This document shows, piece after piece, positions 11,748 through 21,751 of a stretch of 64,000 nucleotides of DNA. The stretch lies in contig NAJO01000009.1 in NCBI GenBank assembly GCA_002077065.1, forward strand, positions 1,054,001 through 1,118,000. Direction: 5' to 3'. Each line of letters starts with the position of its first letter. The stretch's first letter is position 1. A program made the translations under genes and the position numbers. Under the pieces are notes generated by a model. That model saw nothing but the letters and a program-made list of their open reading frames with translations, was not told the DNA's origin and ran no database searches. Source of the stretch: Cryoendolithus antarcticus (taxonomy: Eukaryota; Ascomycota; Dothideomycetes; Cladosporiales; Cladosporiaceae).

Positions 11748-14518
11748 ATGGACGATAACACACACTCCCATTCATTCTCCTCCGTCAGTGTCGTCGGCAT
11801 CGCTGCCGTGCTCTCCGCCATATTCCTCATACACTGCATGCTGTCCCGCCGGCTCGCGGGCAAAGGTTCTCTCGGCGTCGTCGCCGCCACTGCTAACTCC
11901 TATTCGACTTCGTCTGGACGGTTGGTGCGGACACGGGGACGGTTCTCGTTGCCATATAGGCCAACTGGATCGGAGTCAGGCAGTAGAGGGTACACGATGT
12001 TGAGTGCAGCGGCGAAGCGACACGAGCAGGAGAACAAGGCACCATCCGTCCTGGGCAAGACTCTTGGGCAATCGCTATTCTCGTCAAGTCCACCCGCGCC
12101 TTCTCAGGAACCTGCCAAGGTGAGATCTGTGAGTGCAGGGTACAGTAATGTGCTGAAGCCGGCGGGCCCTTCTACCATGAATGCCATGCGCGCTCCAGCG
12201 CCACGGCAGACCAGCGGCATCAAGAGGACCTTAAGTGGAGTGCCGAAGCTGCCCAGCGGCTCCTTCGACGACGATGCAGGAGCCGTGAATCGACCGATCG
12301 TTGTCAGTGGCGAGACCGGAGCAAAGACAGAGCTGTGGGAAGACGACTTCGACAGCGACATTGATCTTGACATCGAAGAGCCTGGCCCCAGAGGTTCTAT
12401 CAGCTATCCACAGCTGCCATCACAGACTTCACGATACATATTCAAGCCTACTCAGCCGCAGAAGCAGCAGGTGCAGACGGGCTACAGAGACTCGGGGCAT
12501 GAGTCGTTAGCTAGTGGGGCAGCGTCTCAGACTGTGCCAGGGAGTAGCGCTCCTTTGCCGTGGTCGAGTTCGCCTGCTGAGCATATGCAGCCTACACTGA
12601 ACATTGCAGAGATCAGCAGATATACGTACGGTGGAAATATTGCAAAGGCACATCAAAGTCAGACAGGTGGGACAACAGTGACAGCGAAGCGAAGGGAACT
12701 GCCATGGAACACTTCAAAGCAGCCGGACGACACCGATGCCGACCGACCGACCGCGTACCACAGTGCAAGGTCTGACGCCATTTCCACGCCTGCCGTGAAG
12801 CAACAGAGTCGCAAGGCTGCTTTCCCCTGGAACACTAGTGCGAGTGCGATCAAGGACCAGCAGAAGAAGCATCGCGAAGACCAGAAGGTCCGCAAGAACG
12901 ACGGGACGCTTGCGGACAGACAGGCAGCGAAGAGCAAAAAGAAGCAAGTCGCTCGTGTCTTTCTTAGCGAGGAGCAACAGCATATCCTGGACTTGGTGGT
13001 CGAGCAGAAGAAGAGCGTCTTCTTTACTGGCTCAGCCGGTACGGGCAAGTCCGTACTGCTTCGCGAAACTATCGCTTCACTACGCAGGAAGTATGTGCGT
13101 GAGCCAGATCGTGTGGCTGTCACTGCATCGACTGGTTTGGCGGCTTGCAACGTCGGCGGTGTCACTCTGCACAGCTTTGCGGGCATTGGATTGGGCAAGG
13201 AAGATACACCTGAGCTCGTACGCAAGATCAAGCGGAATCAGAAGGCGAAGCACAGGTGGATGCGCACGAAGGTGCTGGTCATTGATGAGGTGTCAATGGT
13301 AGATGCTGAGCTGTTCGACAAGCTTGAGAACATTGCACGATCACTGCGCAACAACGGACGACCGTTTGGGGGCATACAGCTTGTCATTACAGGAGACTTC
13401 TTTCAGCTGCCGCCTGTACCGGACAGCGGCAAGGTGGCGAAGTTCTCGTTCGATGCAGGGACGTGGAATACGACGATCGAGCACACGATCGGGCTGCACC
13501 ACGTGTTCCGTCAGAAGGATCCAGGTAGGTCAAGATTGCCATGGGACACCGCACAATAAGCTAACACATCACAGTCTTCGCCGGCATGCTCAATGAAATG
13601 CGAGAGGGCCGCCTCTCAGAATCCTCAATCCGTGCCTTCCGCAATCTCAATCGCGACCTCAAGTTCGAAGACTCCCTCGAATGCACCGAACTCTTCGCCC
13701 TCCGCTCCGAAGTCGAGCGCGCAAATGTGGATCGCTTGACGCATCTCCAAGGCCAGCCTCAAGTGTTCGAAGCGCGCGACGGCGGATCCATAGTCGACAA
13801 AGTACAGCGCGACAAGCTACTCTCAAACTGCATGGCACCCGAGACCATCACCCTGAAGAAAGGTGCGCAAGTCATGCTCATCAAGAACATTGACGAGAGC
13901 CTCGTCAACGGTTCGATCGGTCGCGTAATAGGTTTCATGGACGAGATGGAGTTCGACAAGTACTGCGTCAACGAAGAAGCCTACTCACAAGCTACCGATG
14001 GCGCGCCGCTCGAAGCTGCGATGTCGAAGGAAGACGCAGCCCGCAAACGCCTACAAGACAATCTCACCACTGCACGAAAGTACCCTCTGGTCCGCTTCGC
14101 CATTGCGGACGGTACGACGCGCGACCTCCTCTGCCAGCCCGAGACGTGGAAAGTTGAACTTCCCAATGGCGAGGTGCAAGCCTCGCGGTCCCAGATCCCT
14201 TTGATCTTAGCCTGGGCGCTGAGTATTCACAAAGCGCAGGGTCAGACCCTGGAGCGAGTCAAGGTTGATCTTGGGAAAGTGTTTGAGAAGGGCCAGGCCT
14301 ATGTTGCCTTGTCTAGGGCTACCAGTATGGCTGGACTACAGGTGCTTAGGTTCGATCCGAAGAAAGTGGTCGCACATGAGCGAGTCAGGACATTTTACTC
14401 AAATCTGGCAAAGGTTGAGCTCATGGATGGGAAGGCCAAGGATGGAGATGCTGGGAAGAAGAAACTTGGGGGTAAGGCGGAGGACTACGAGAGGAGGTTC
14501 GTTGACGGAGATGTGTAG
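11748..14518 (+). CDS. PIF1: Pif1-family 5'-3' DNA helicase
   Basis: This is an SF1B DNA helicase that unwinds G-quadruplexes and forked DNA, limits telomerase, and maintains mitochondrial DNA. Exon 1 is 11748-13524, the intron 13525-13574 (50 nt, GTAGGT...CTAACACATCACAG, phase 1) and exon 2 13575-14518; 906 aa. The disordered N-terminus (~400 aa) is followed by the helicase core. The Walker A motif GSAGTGKS is at ~428 and Walker B VLVIDEVSM at ~511, followed by GDFFQLPP. The Pif1 signature lies just before the splice (TIGLHHVFRQKDP|VFAGMLNEMR), and the last motif YVALSRATS is at ~834. Three in-frame ATGs lie at 11748, 11838 (MLSRRLAGKG) and 11997 (MLSAAAKRHE). The segment after the second is Arg/Ser-rich with no acidic residue, like a mitochondrial presequence, and the third could give a nuclear form, as in yeast PIF1. 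The longest form adds a hydrophobic stretch (VVGIAAVLSAIFLIHC). Confidence 0.92.
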
Positions 14519-14981
14519 GGTGATGAGTGCATGGAAGAGGTGGCTGCTGGAGTCGTTTCGGGGCAGCGCGACTTGTGCTCGTGAGCCTGGTCGAACGGAT
14601 GTCGAATCGCCCACGGAGGTTCTTGCTGACAAGATGTCATGTATGCTGTGCCGGAGATGCACAACAGGCGATCGCATACAACACAATCGCTGCCGCATGC
14701 GCAATGCAAATCACCCCACATCGTAACGCCAAGCAAGCTGCTTGTAATGCGGGACGATGACGGACTTTACGACCCCACCTCATACAGTACATGATCTACG
14801 CGAGCTGTGACAGTGCAGCGCGTCAACAGCGAGGTGACGGTAGCGCTGGCGCTAGAGTATAGCCTGGATAAGGTAGGTGTTTTCTCCATCTCATCCTCAC
14901 GTCTATAACCTCTTGTCAAACTCTTACAGTTCCTAGCCTTTCCCTCTGAACACTAAACTCAGCTCCTACTTACTCGCAACC
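14519..14981. promoter_or_regulatory. Intergenic region, promoter of cyanase gene
   Basis: This 463-bp region lies between PIF1 and the cyanase gene on the same strand. The short open frames in it look random. A GATAAG hexamer occurs near 14866. It could be a GATA-factor (nitrogen control) site, but one hexamer is weak evidence. Confidence 0.3.
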
Positions 14982-15603
14982 ATGGCACAAACCGGCACCT
15001 CCAGTGGTCACCCGATTGCGACTCTCGAGGTACACTATGCACTCCATCCCCGCACAACTCCCAAGCTGACGAATATCTAAGGCTTCCCTCCTTCCCCGCC
15101 TCCCATCATCCTCCCCCATCCTCTTCGCAGCAAAGAAGTCCAAGAACTTGTCTTTCGAGAGCATCGCCGGAGCAATCTCCCGCTCCGAAGTCGCCACCGC
15201 CGCGCTCTTCTACGGCCAAGCCCAAGCAACCGAAGAAGATGTCGCTAACCTCGCCAAAGTCCTCGATATCCCCGAGTCCAAGCTGCGTGAGACCGAGCTG
15301 CTGAGCTTCCCGGATCGGGGCAGGAGTATTGATATGCCGCCGCGGGAGCCGATGATCTATCGCTTGTATGAGATTGTGCAGAACTATGGGTATGCGTTTA
15401 AAGGGGTTATCAATGAGAAGTTTGGGGATGGGATCATGAGTGCGATTTCCTTTTCGACGAAGGTGGAGAAGGAGGAGGATGATAAGGGGACTTGGGTTGT
15501 TATTACGTTGAGGGGGAAGTGGTGAGTCTGCCGATCGTTGTGATGCTGATGGGAGAGGATAGAAAGCTAACGGGTTGACAGGTTGCCGTTCACGAGGTTC
15601 TAG
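14982..15603 (+). CDS. cyn1: Cyanate hydratase (cyanase)
   Basis: The enzyme converts cyanate and bicarbonate to ammonia and CO2 via carbamate, detoxifying cyanate and supplying nitrogen. It is a homodecamer in the cytosol. Exons are 14982-15029, 15082-15521 and 15582-15603. The introns (15030-15081 and 15522-15581) have GTACAC and GTGAGT donors and TCTAAG and TTGACAG acceptors. The product is 169 aa. The N-terminal helix-turn-helix-like domain ([20 protein letters not shown]) precedes the catalytic domain. Active-site residues are present at Arg110 and Glu113 (YRLYE) and Ser136 (GIMSAIS), with the same 3- and 26-residue spacings as Arg96/Glu99/Ser122 of the E. coli enzyme. The last exon encodes only LPFTRF, completing the usual RGKWLP ending. 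Without it the protein would end at KW. Confidence 0.95.
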
Positions 15604-16069
15604 ACAACGATGTTGTCAAGCACGGACGACGCTGTTGGGTCAGGAGGGACTGCGAAGAACAGCGAACAGGTGGTATGTGGGCACGAGAGCATAAGCAGAT
15701 GGATTGAAGCGACCGTCTTCTTCCACCAGAACCACCACGCTGCGTCGCACTTGCCAATAACATGCGGCGTCACAGGCAGTGTCTTCTCACTTCTTCAATG
15801 TCTACGCGTCTTCTTGCCTCTCATTGCATAATTAGGCACTGTGTCGGCCGCATTTAGCAGCTACGTTGCAGCAGAGCGGCTCGACATCATCGCCACAGTG
15901 ACTACGACTCTGCGGTCAACATCGGGCTGTCGCATGTGTTTTGTATTGACCACTGCTAACGGCGGCGACTATCGCGCCATATCCCTTACTTTCCTCCCCT
16001 TAACCGAGTCGACATCGACCGCCGAACAAGCGCTCCCACAGCCCCACACACGCAAGCAAAGACTGCACC
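15604..16069. other. Intergenic region before the lipidated-protein gene
   Basis: A 466-bp gap between same-strand genes. I see no coding potential or repeat. It should hold the cyanase terminator and the next promoter. Confidence 0.35.
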
Positions 16070-16868
16070 ATGGGCCTCACTTCATCGAAGCCATCGCCGC
16101 CAACCACCAAGACCACAGGGATAGAGGTCAAGCGCAATGATCTCTACTCAGTCAACGCCGGTGTGCCGCTGCACGAGCAGCCAGTAAGATACATTTGCCA
16201 ATCTGAGGTAGCCTGCTTGAGTTCTGCTAATCGCAACATAGTGGGCCGACCCAAACCACCTCATCCACCACAAGCTCGACCACAACGTAACGCCAGTCCC
16301 CAAAACCCATCCCAACCCTCTCGCTCCTGCCAATCCAGACCGACGCAAAGCGCCCAAACTCAAGATCTCCCCACTCACGCCCAAGCCCTCACACGATGAT
16401 CCCGATGCCATCCTCCCCGTCCGTCCGACATCTCCAGAAATCACCCTCCCCTCCCCTGCACCCACCAAACACCGCCTCTCCGCTCTCATTGATCTAGATG
16501 CAGTTGCTGGGGATGCGCAGGTCCGCAGCCCAAGCGGACACCTTTTAACGGCGAGCGAGGCGAAGGAAAGAGATGATTGGCCGAAGAGTGTGAGGGAACG
16601 GAAGGAGGCGATTCGGCGGAAGGTTAGTGAAGTTCGGGATCGCGAGGGAAACGAAGGGAAGAGTGGGGACGGGAGTGGGGAGAGGGAGGTATTTGGGCAT
16701 GAGAGCGAGGTTAGTGTTGGGCAGGCGAGGGCGGAGCTGCAGGTGAAGGAAGATAGGGATAGAGCGGAGGAGGAGAAGCGGAGACGTGAAGCGGCGGCAG
16801 AGGCGGAGAGAGAGAGAAGAGCGCCGCTGAAGGGGAAGTTAGCGTGCGGCGGGTGCGTTATCATGTGA
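16070..16868 (+). CDS. Putative doubly lipid-anchored protein (N-myristoyl signal plus CaaX box)
   Basis: This protein has no recognised enzyme domain. Exon 1 is 16070-16183, the intron 16184-16241 (58 nt, GTAAGA...CTAATCGCAACATAG, phase 0) and exon 2 16242-16868; 246 aa. The join gives LHEQP|WADPNHLIHHKLD, and the frame stays open to the end. It begins MGLTSSK, a good N-myristoylation signal (Gly2, Ser at position 6). It ends CGGCVIM-stop, a CaaX box with Met favouring farnesylation and an extra upstream Cys that could be palmitoylated. Between them are a Pro-rich segment (~40-110) and a highly charged, probably coiled-coil helix (~125-235, rich in Glu/Arg/Lys). The expected location is the plasma membrane or endomembranes as an adaptor or scaffold. 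The lipidation is predicted from motifs only. Confidence 0.8.
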
Positions 16869-17227
16869 TCGTCTCGGACTCGTGGCGACCTTACAGGTGA
16901 CATTGAGGGATTGGTATATCACAATTCAAGCCTGCGATACGAACAAACGAGAGTGCACAATCCTCGTCGTCAACGAGGTGGTACATCACAATTGGCATTG
17001 TATATCCGAAGGCTTGATGACTGTTCACCGCATGAGGCGCACCGTTCAACTGTTAGCAAAAGGGAGCACCGGCTTGATGCAAAAGGGTTGGGTGCGGTAT
17101 CTATCGTATTCAGTATGTACACTGCGCTTATCTCGCTCACTCGCGTCTCACAATAGCTCACTACAAACCCAACAACGCCTCGCTCGCTCGCTCTTGATCA
17201 GATCCCTTATGATAACCATCAAGCCTT
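16869..17227. terminator. Convergent 3' region, lipidated-protein gene / NHA1
   Basis: 359 bp between two converging genes, presumably with both 3' ends. Nothing else is evident. Confidence 0.35.
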
Positions 17228-20200
17228 TCAGCCCTTCACAGAGCTCCCCCACCTTATCCCGCCTCTCCCCTCCCCTCTCCCTTCACCGCCAGCCCCAACA
17301 TGCGCCCTAGCAGGCGGGCTAGGCCCGTCCGCAAACCTGATATTGCCCCTCTGTCCTGGACTAACCTGCCGCGGCTCCCCACTCTCCTCTTCAGACTCGC
17401 TGCTATCTTCCTCCTTGCTGATCCCCAGCGCACCTTCACGGCGCCGCCGCTCAGCAGCAGTCTCCACATTGCTATCTCTCGCCGCTGCAGACGAAGATTG
17501 ACTGGAAGAGGCTTGTGCCGCAGCGCGACGCCGAGCCTGTGCTGCTGTCTCGGAGCCAGGTGATACGTCGTCAGTAGCTCTGGAGCGGTTGGCGGAGGAA
17601 GAGGCGGGTTTAGGTTGTCGGAAATTCCGCACCGTAGAGGAGAGGTCATGGAAAGGCACTTGCTCGTTATTGGAATCAACCAGCTTCAAATCCGCGGAAT
17701 CACTGCTATCAGCCCTCTCAATATTGCCTGCTTCTCTGCGGCGTCCGCCGCCACCAGGCGACTCGGCGTTGCTTTCCGCGTCAGGCTGTTCGTGGACTAC
17801 AGGTACATTGCCGGAAACGCTCTTACCGCGCCCCTTTTGTGCGGCAGCTTGTTCGCGGGCGTCTTTGCGTGCTTCTTTCTTCACTATCTCTGGCGCGTCG
17901 GAGGCTTCCACAGCTTGCACCCGGGCCTTGGGGTCCATGCCGCGGATCTGGTCGATGAATTCGGCTTTGCTCATACGGCGTGTGCCAGTGCTGATCGTGA
18001 AGCGGAGCTGTTCATCATCTTCCTCGTCTTCTGGTGCAGCGGGTCGGAGACTGCCGAATCTGCTTGGCTTGGGTCGCTGTTTTGGTTCGGCAGCGCCCTC
18101 CTCGCCGGCTGCGGTTGTAGAAGGCGGTGTCTCATTGCCATCTGCCCCTCCGAGCCCGAGCATCTTGCCCATGCGAGCCACGCGTTGGCGAGACCGGTGG
18201 GAGTCGCCGCCGCCGTTATCGGCGCCGGGAATGTCGTACTTCTTGATGACCTCACCGTCTTCATCTTCGACGATGATAGTGTTGCCGTATTGATAAGCGC
18301 GAGCGGGTCCGTTCGTCTTGCGCGGCTCGGGCTTCGGCTTGTCCTCCTTATTGCGCAGACCAGCGAGTTTGGTGATTGTGCCTGCTTTGTTGAGGCCGCG
18401 ACGCCAGTTCTTAGCAGGGCGTTCCGACATCTTCGGCTGTGGAGCTTCAGTCTCTTCTGGCCCGTCAACATCCCTGGCACCATCGTCACCGTCCTTGTCC
18501 TTTGCACTCTCTTCCCGCATCAATCGCTTCCCCTCCATGACTTCGCCCGCTTCTCGGTCCGCGGGATTCACACCGCTCTCATTCTCCACGGCCAGCACTT
18601 TACCATCCTCGTCCTCGAACACTGTGTCTTCACCCTGCTCGAAAATCTCGCCTGGGCTCTGCGCATCATCATCTCGCTCACCGCGCTCTTCTGGCGACTT
18701 GCCCTTGGGAGATTCAGGTTGGGAATCGCTCTTTGCAGCTAAAGTCTCAGAGCCGCTGCGACTAACAGGCTGACTGGCCTCCTCTCGCCTGGAAGGCCGG
18801 ATGGCAGATTCAGATATAGGTCCGCCTGGCCCCCTGCCGTTGTCGAAGTTCTTACTCTTTCGCGAGCGATGTCGGCTGGTGTTGCGGCTTGGTGCACGAC
18901 TTGGGTTGTCTTCCTCTGCCTGTCTGCGCAAGAAAGTCCCAGGCTTGAGATCAGCAGGCGACGGTCCCTTCTCCTTCTCATCAAGCTCGGAGTCATAGCG
19001 CGACATTGAGCTCTTTGATCGCGACTGGATGCGCGGTAGTCTCTCCATCCACGAAGGACCGTTCTCTTGCGCTTGAGTGTATGACATCGTCAGAGTGAGG
19101 GTGTTGATGTGCTTGCCAAGCGTGAAGACAGCGATCGAAGAGCCATGCACGACGATTGAAGTGATGACCAGGAACGTCGTGATTGGCCATATCAGCTCGA
19201 TGATGTTGTCATGCGGGAAGTCCGGAGGCGGTAGAACCTCGAGCGGTGTCGTCTCTTCGGTCTCCAGCTCGGCCCTCGCCAGGATGGCGACAAAGATTGC
19301 GCCGACACCGATTGGGCCGAAGTGGCCAGCAAACAGTGCTTCACGCCACGTCTTGATATCCGGTATGAGCGGCTTCAGCGCCAGCATGATAGGTATTCGA
19401 CGGAAGAATATGACCAGTATCGCAATCACCACAAGTCTCCATACATCGAGACCAAGGTAGCCAGCGTTGTACTGTGCCCAGGGGATGATGGTGCCGAAGT
19501 AGACGAAGAATGCTAGATTGATGAGCAAATCGATAACGTTCGAGACATGAGACTCCTCGGTCTGCGCAGTGAACCACCCGTCATTGCTGAACCCCACTCC
19601 AGCAGCGAAGCCCACAAGTAAGTCGTCCATGCCGAGCATTGATCCAGACCCAGCGCAGAAGAGCGCAAGAACGAAGTAGAATACGAGGAAAGACTCTCGG
19701 TCTATGATATCTTTCTCGTGTGCCCATCGGATCAGACGTCGCGCGATGTAGCCTACAGCAACCCCATATATCGCGCCGAAGAGACACTCGTACAAGATAG
19801 TGTAGCAAAACCAGTGAAGAGCAACCTCGTCAGGATGGCCCTTGTAGCGGATGATGTAGATGGCGAGATAGATGAATGGGAATGCCATGCCGTCGTTGCA
19901 ACCAGACTCTGCTGACAGCAGATCTCGAAGATGCTTCGGCACCCGTTTCGCGAACTTGCCTTTACCGACGACTGACGCAGCGAGCACAGGATCGGTGGCT
20001 GTGACACAGGCTGCAATGCAAAGCGAGTCGAGCCAGTTCATATGATCCTTGAAGACAGCCCAGATGAATAGACTCGTGACGAGCCAGCCGAACGTCATGA
20101 CCGGTACAAGTAAGAAGACCACAGATCGCCAATGCCGCTCCATGTATGCCTTGGGCAGTTCAACACCCACGGCGAAACATTGAACGACAAGCACAATGCG

Positions 20201-20425
20201 TGAGAACTCCAGTGTAATCTGATCGGTGTTTCCCCATGTCCCCGGATCGATCAAGTTCGCAGCGTGTGGGCCAAAGATGATGCCGCAGATTGTAGCGACG
20301 GTAGCCTCGCCGATGTACAGTCTCTCCTTTATCACCGACGACACCAGCATAAAAATTGTTGTAAAGCCGCCCAGGATGATGTACACCAAGTGCGGCTTGT
20401 TGACGGAGAGATGTTCCCACGCCAT
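17228..20425 (-). CDS. NHA1: Plasma-membrane Na+/H+ antiporter (Nha1/Sod2 type)
   Basis: This CPA1-family antiporter exports Na+ (and probably K+) in exchange for H+ across the plasma membrane, for salt tolerance and pH homeostasis. It is a single exon of 1065 aa. Residues ~10-435 hold about 12 membrane segments, starting LVYIILGGFTTIFMLVSSVI. The ion-binding region is present: TATDPVLAAS, followed by AESGCNDGMAFPF, where the Asn-Asp pair is essential in the family. The remaining ~630 residues are a hydrophilic, acidic and Ser/Arg-rich cytoplasmic tail, the regulatory part of fungal Nha1 proteins. Part of the tail (KKYDIPGADNGGGDSHRSRQ, RRMSKAEFIDQIRGMDPKAR) looks ordered and may be a conserved docking patch. 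The start at 20425 is followed directly by conserved sequence (MAWEHLSVNKPHLVYI). Confidence 0.94.
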   Translation of the reverse strand: MAWEHLSVNKPHLVYIILGGFTTIFMLVSSVIKERLYIGEATVATICGIIFGPHAANLIDPGTWGNTDQITLEFSRIVLVVQCFAVGVELPKAYMERHWRSVVFLLVPVMTFGWLVTSLFIWAVFKDHMNWLDSLCIAACVTATDPVLAASVVGKGKFAKRVPKHLRDLLSAESGCNDGMAFPFIYLAIYIIRYKGHPDEVALHWFCYTILYECLFGAIYGVAVGYIARRLIRWAHEKDIIDRESFLVFYFVLALFCAGSGSMLGMDDLLVGFAAGVGFSNDGWFTAQTEESHVSNVIDLLINLAFFVYFGTIIPWAQYNAGYLGLDVWRLVVIAILVIFFRRIPIMLALKPLIPDIKTWREALFAGHFGPIGVGAIFVAILARAELETEETTPLEVLPPPDFPHDNIIELIWPITTFLVITSIVVHGSSIAVFTLGKHINTLTLTMSYTQAQENGPSWMERLPRIQSRSKSSMSRYDSELDEKEKGPSPADLKPGTFLRRQAEEDNPSRAPSRNTSRHRSRKSKNFDNGRGPGGPISESAIRPSRREEASQPVSRSGSETLAAKSDSQPESPKGKSPEERGERDDDAQSPGEIFEQGEDTVFEDEDGKVLAVENESGVNPADREAGEVMEGKRLMREESAKDKDGDDGARDVDGPEETEAPQPKMSERPAKNWRRGLNKAGTITKLAGLRNKEDKPKPEPRKTNGPARAYQYGNTIIVEDEDGEVIKKYDIPGADNGGGDSHRSRQRVARMGKMLGLGGADGNETPPSTTAAGEEGAAEPKQRPKPSRFGSLRPAAPEDEEDDEQLRFTISTGTRRMSKAEFIDQIRGMDPKARVQAVEASDAPEIVKKEARKDAREQAAAQKGRGKSVSGNVPVVHEQPDAESNAESPGGGGRRREAGNIERADSSDSADLKLVDSNNEQVPFHDLSSTVRNFRQPKPASSSANRSRATDDVSPGSETAAQARRRAAAQASSSQSSSAAARDSNVETAAERRRREGALGISKEEDSSESEEESGEPRQVSPGQRGNIRFADGPSPPARAHVGAGGEGRGEGRGGIRWGSSVKG

Positions 20426-21751
20426 GTGGAAGGTGTTCCTTCTCTCCCTCTCACCTCAGTCCAGCGATCGGATGTTGTACCGGAATCCTTTCCTCACCTC
20501 CGCTCAAGTCGGGTATAGCGATAGTCGCGCGTCAAAGTTGTGCGCCGCGGTACTTCGATCCAGTCTGATGTCGATACGATTTCGTGGATGCATGCAGTAC
20601 TGTGGTCGCGCCCAGTCGCCGCTCCCAGATAGCCGCGATTGGCAAGATAATCAAGTCAAGCGAGTCTTGCGAGTGAATGGCTGCAAAGATTGGCAGACCT
20701 TGATCAGCAGATGCTTGGGGGTGTTGGCATTCAGCGTGTAAGCCAAGACGAGGCGCTTGCTACCGCCGGCAAAGCTCCCGAGCGAACGTTGGCGTTGAGA
20801 GATATGCGTTGCATGTGTGCTGCTGATATCTGCCAGTTCTTGTACTTGCTGCGCCGCGAAAGTGTCGCAGCAACACAGCGTGTGTTGAGGATGATAATAA
20901 GAAGGCGTGGCGCAAGTCTTCGCCATCATCTAAGATCAATCAACCTTCGTCCCGGCAAACCTTGCCTAACATGACGATACTTTCTCTCGGCGGAACGCGC
21001 TTGCCGCGTGTGCCAAGCGCGTGTCGGTCTTGGTAAGCCAGTAACTCACCAAGCCCCGACGTCGACCACGCTTGGCGTCACGTGATAAGAGTCAACGCTG
21101 AAGTGTGTAATACATGAACCAGGAGGAGATCGTGCTGGACATGTGCCCTACCGAGATCCTGACTGAGATCAGTGACCCGTAGGCAAGGTCAACACCATTG
21201 CTGAAGAGACTAAGGATGAGAGGGAGGTAGGATATCACACAACAACGCGGCAGCCTCACACGTGCGACTGCGTGATTTTCGTGCTCGTTGACTAAGCCGA
21301 CAGCTGCCGACTCGCATTACCCGTTTGTGGAAGCGAGCGACTTCGCCAGATACCTATTCGCTCACCACCGTGTTCAAACATCCGGAGAGCACGTTGACGC
21401 TGTTTCATAACACACTGTGCCAATCTGGTCTTGATACATGTAGGTGATTTATCACTTCCTTTCCGTCCAACTAAAACCGACCACTGCGGAATCTTGGCGG
21501 AACAAATTTCAGGTCTCTTTTCTTGAGACTATTCATCGAGTATATCCCCGGTCTCCTTAAACGACAGTGTCTCGTAGACGTTGCGAAGCGGGATCGCGCC
21601 TCTGTCAGTCAGTCGACAGGCTGTGCCGTCGTCCGCTCTCTCACAAAGCATCCGTATAACAACTCTCCTGGGTGCTGGGACCGAGCACTAAAGGCGAAAA
21701 GCCCTGGATTACGACTGGACCATTGGAATAAATCCTCAGGAAACAGCCGAT
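20426..21751. promoter_or_regulatory. Divergent intergenic region NHA1 / CTU2
   Basis: A 1.3-kb gap between divergent starts. Around 20990-21010 there is GC-rich imperfect dyad sequence (GCGCTTGCCGCG and CCAAGCGCGT). A short ATG frame at ~21114-21182 reads MCPTEILTEI, reminiscent of an F-box start, but it stops quickly. I do not call a gene here. Confidence 0.35.

Noticed and set aside
16148..16903. 251-aa frame antisense to the lipidated-protein gene
   Set aside because: It is Ser/Leu-rich without a domain. The plus-strand gene has good splice sites, N- and C-terminal motifs and frame continuity.
17615..18742. 375-aa open frame antisense to NHA1
   Set aside because: It lies within the long tail of a well-supported gene, has no domain, and its composition mirrors the codon bias of the sense strand.
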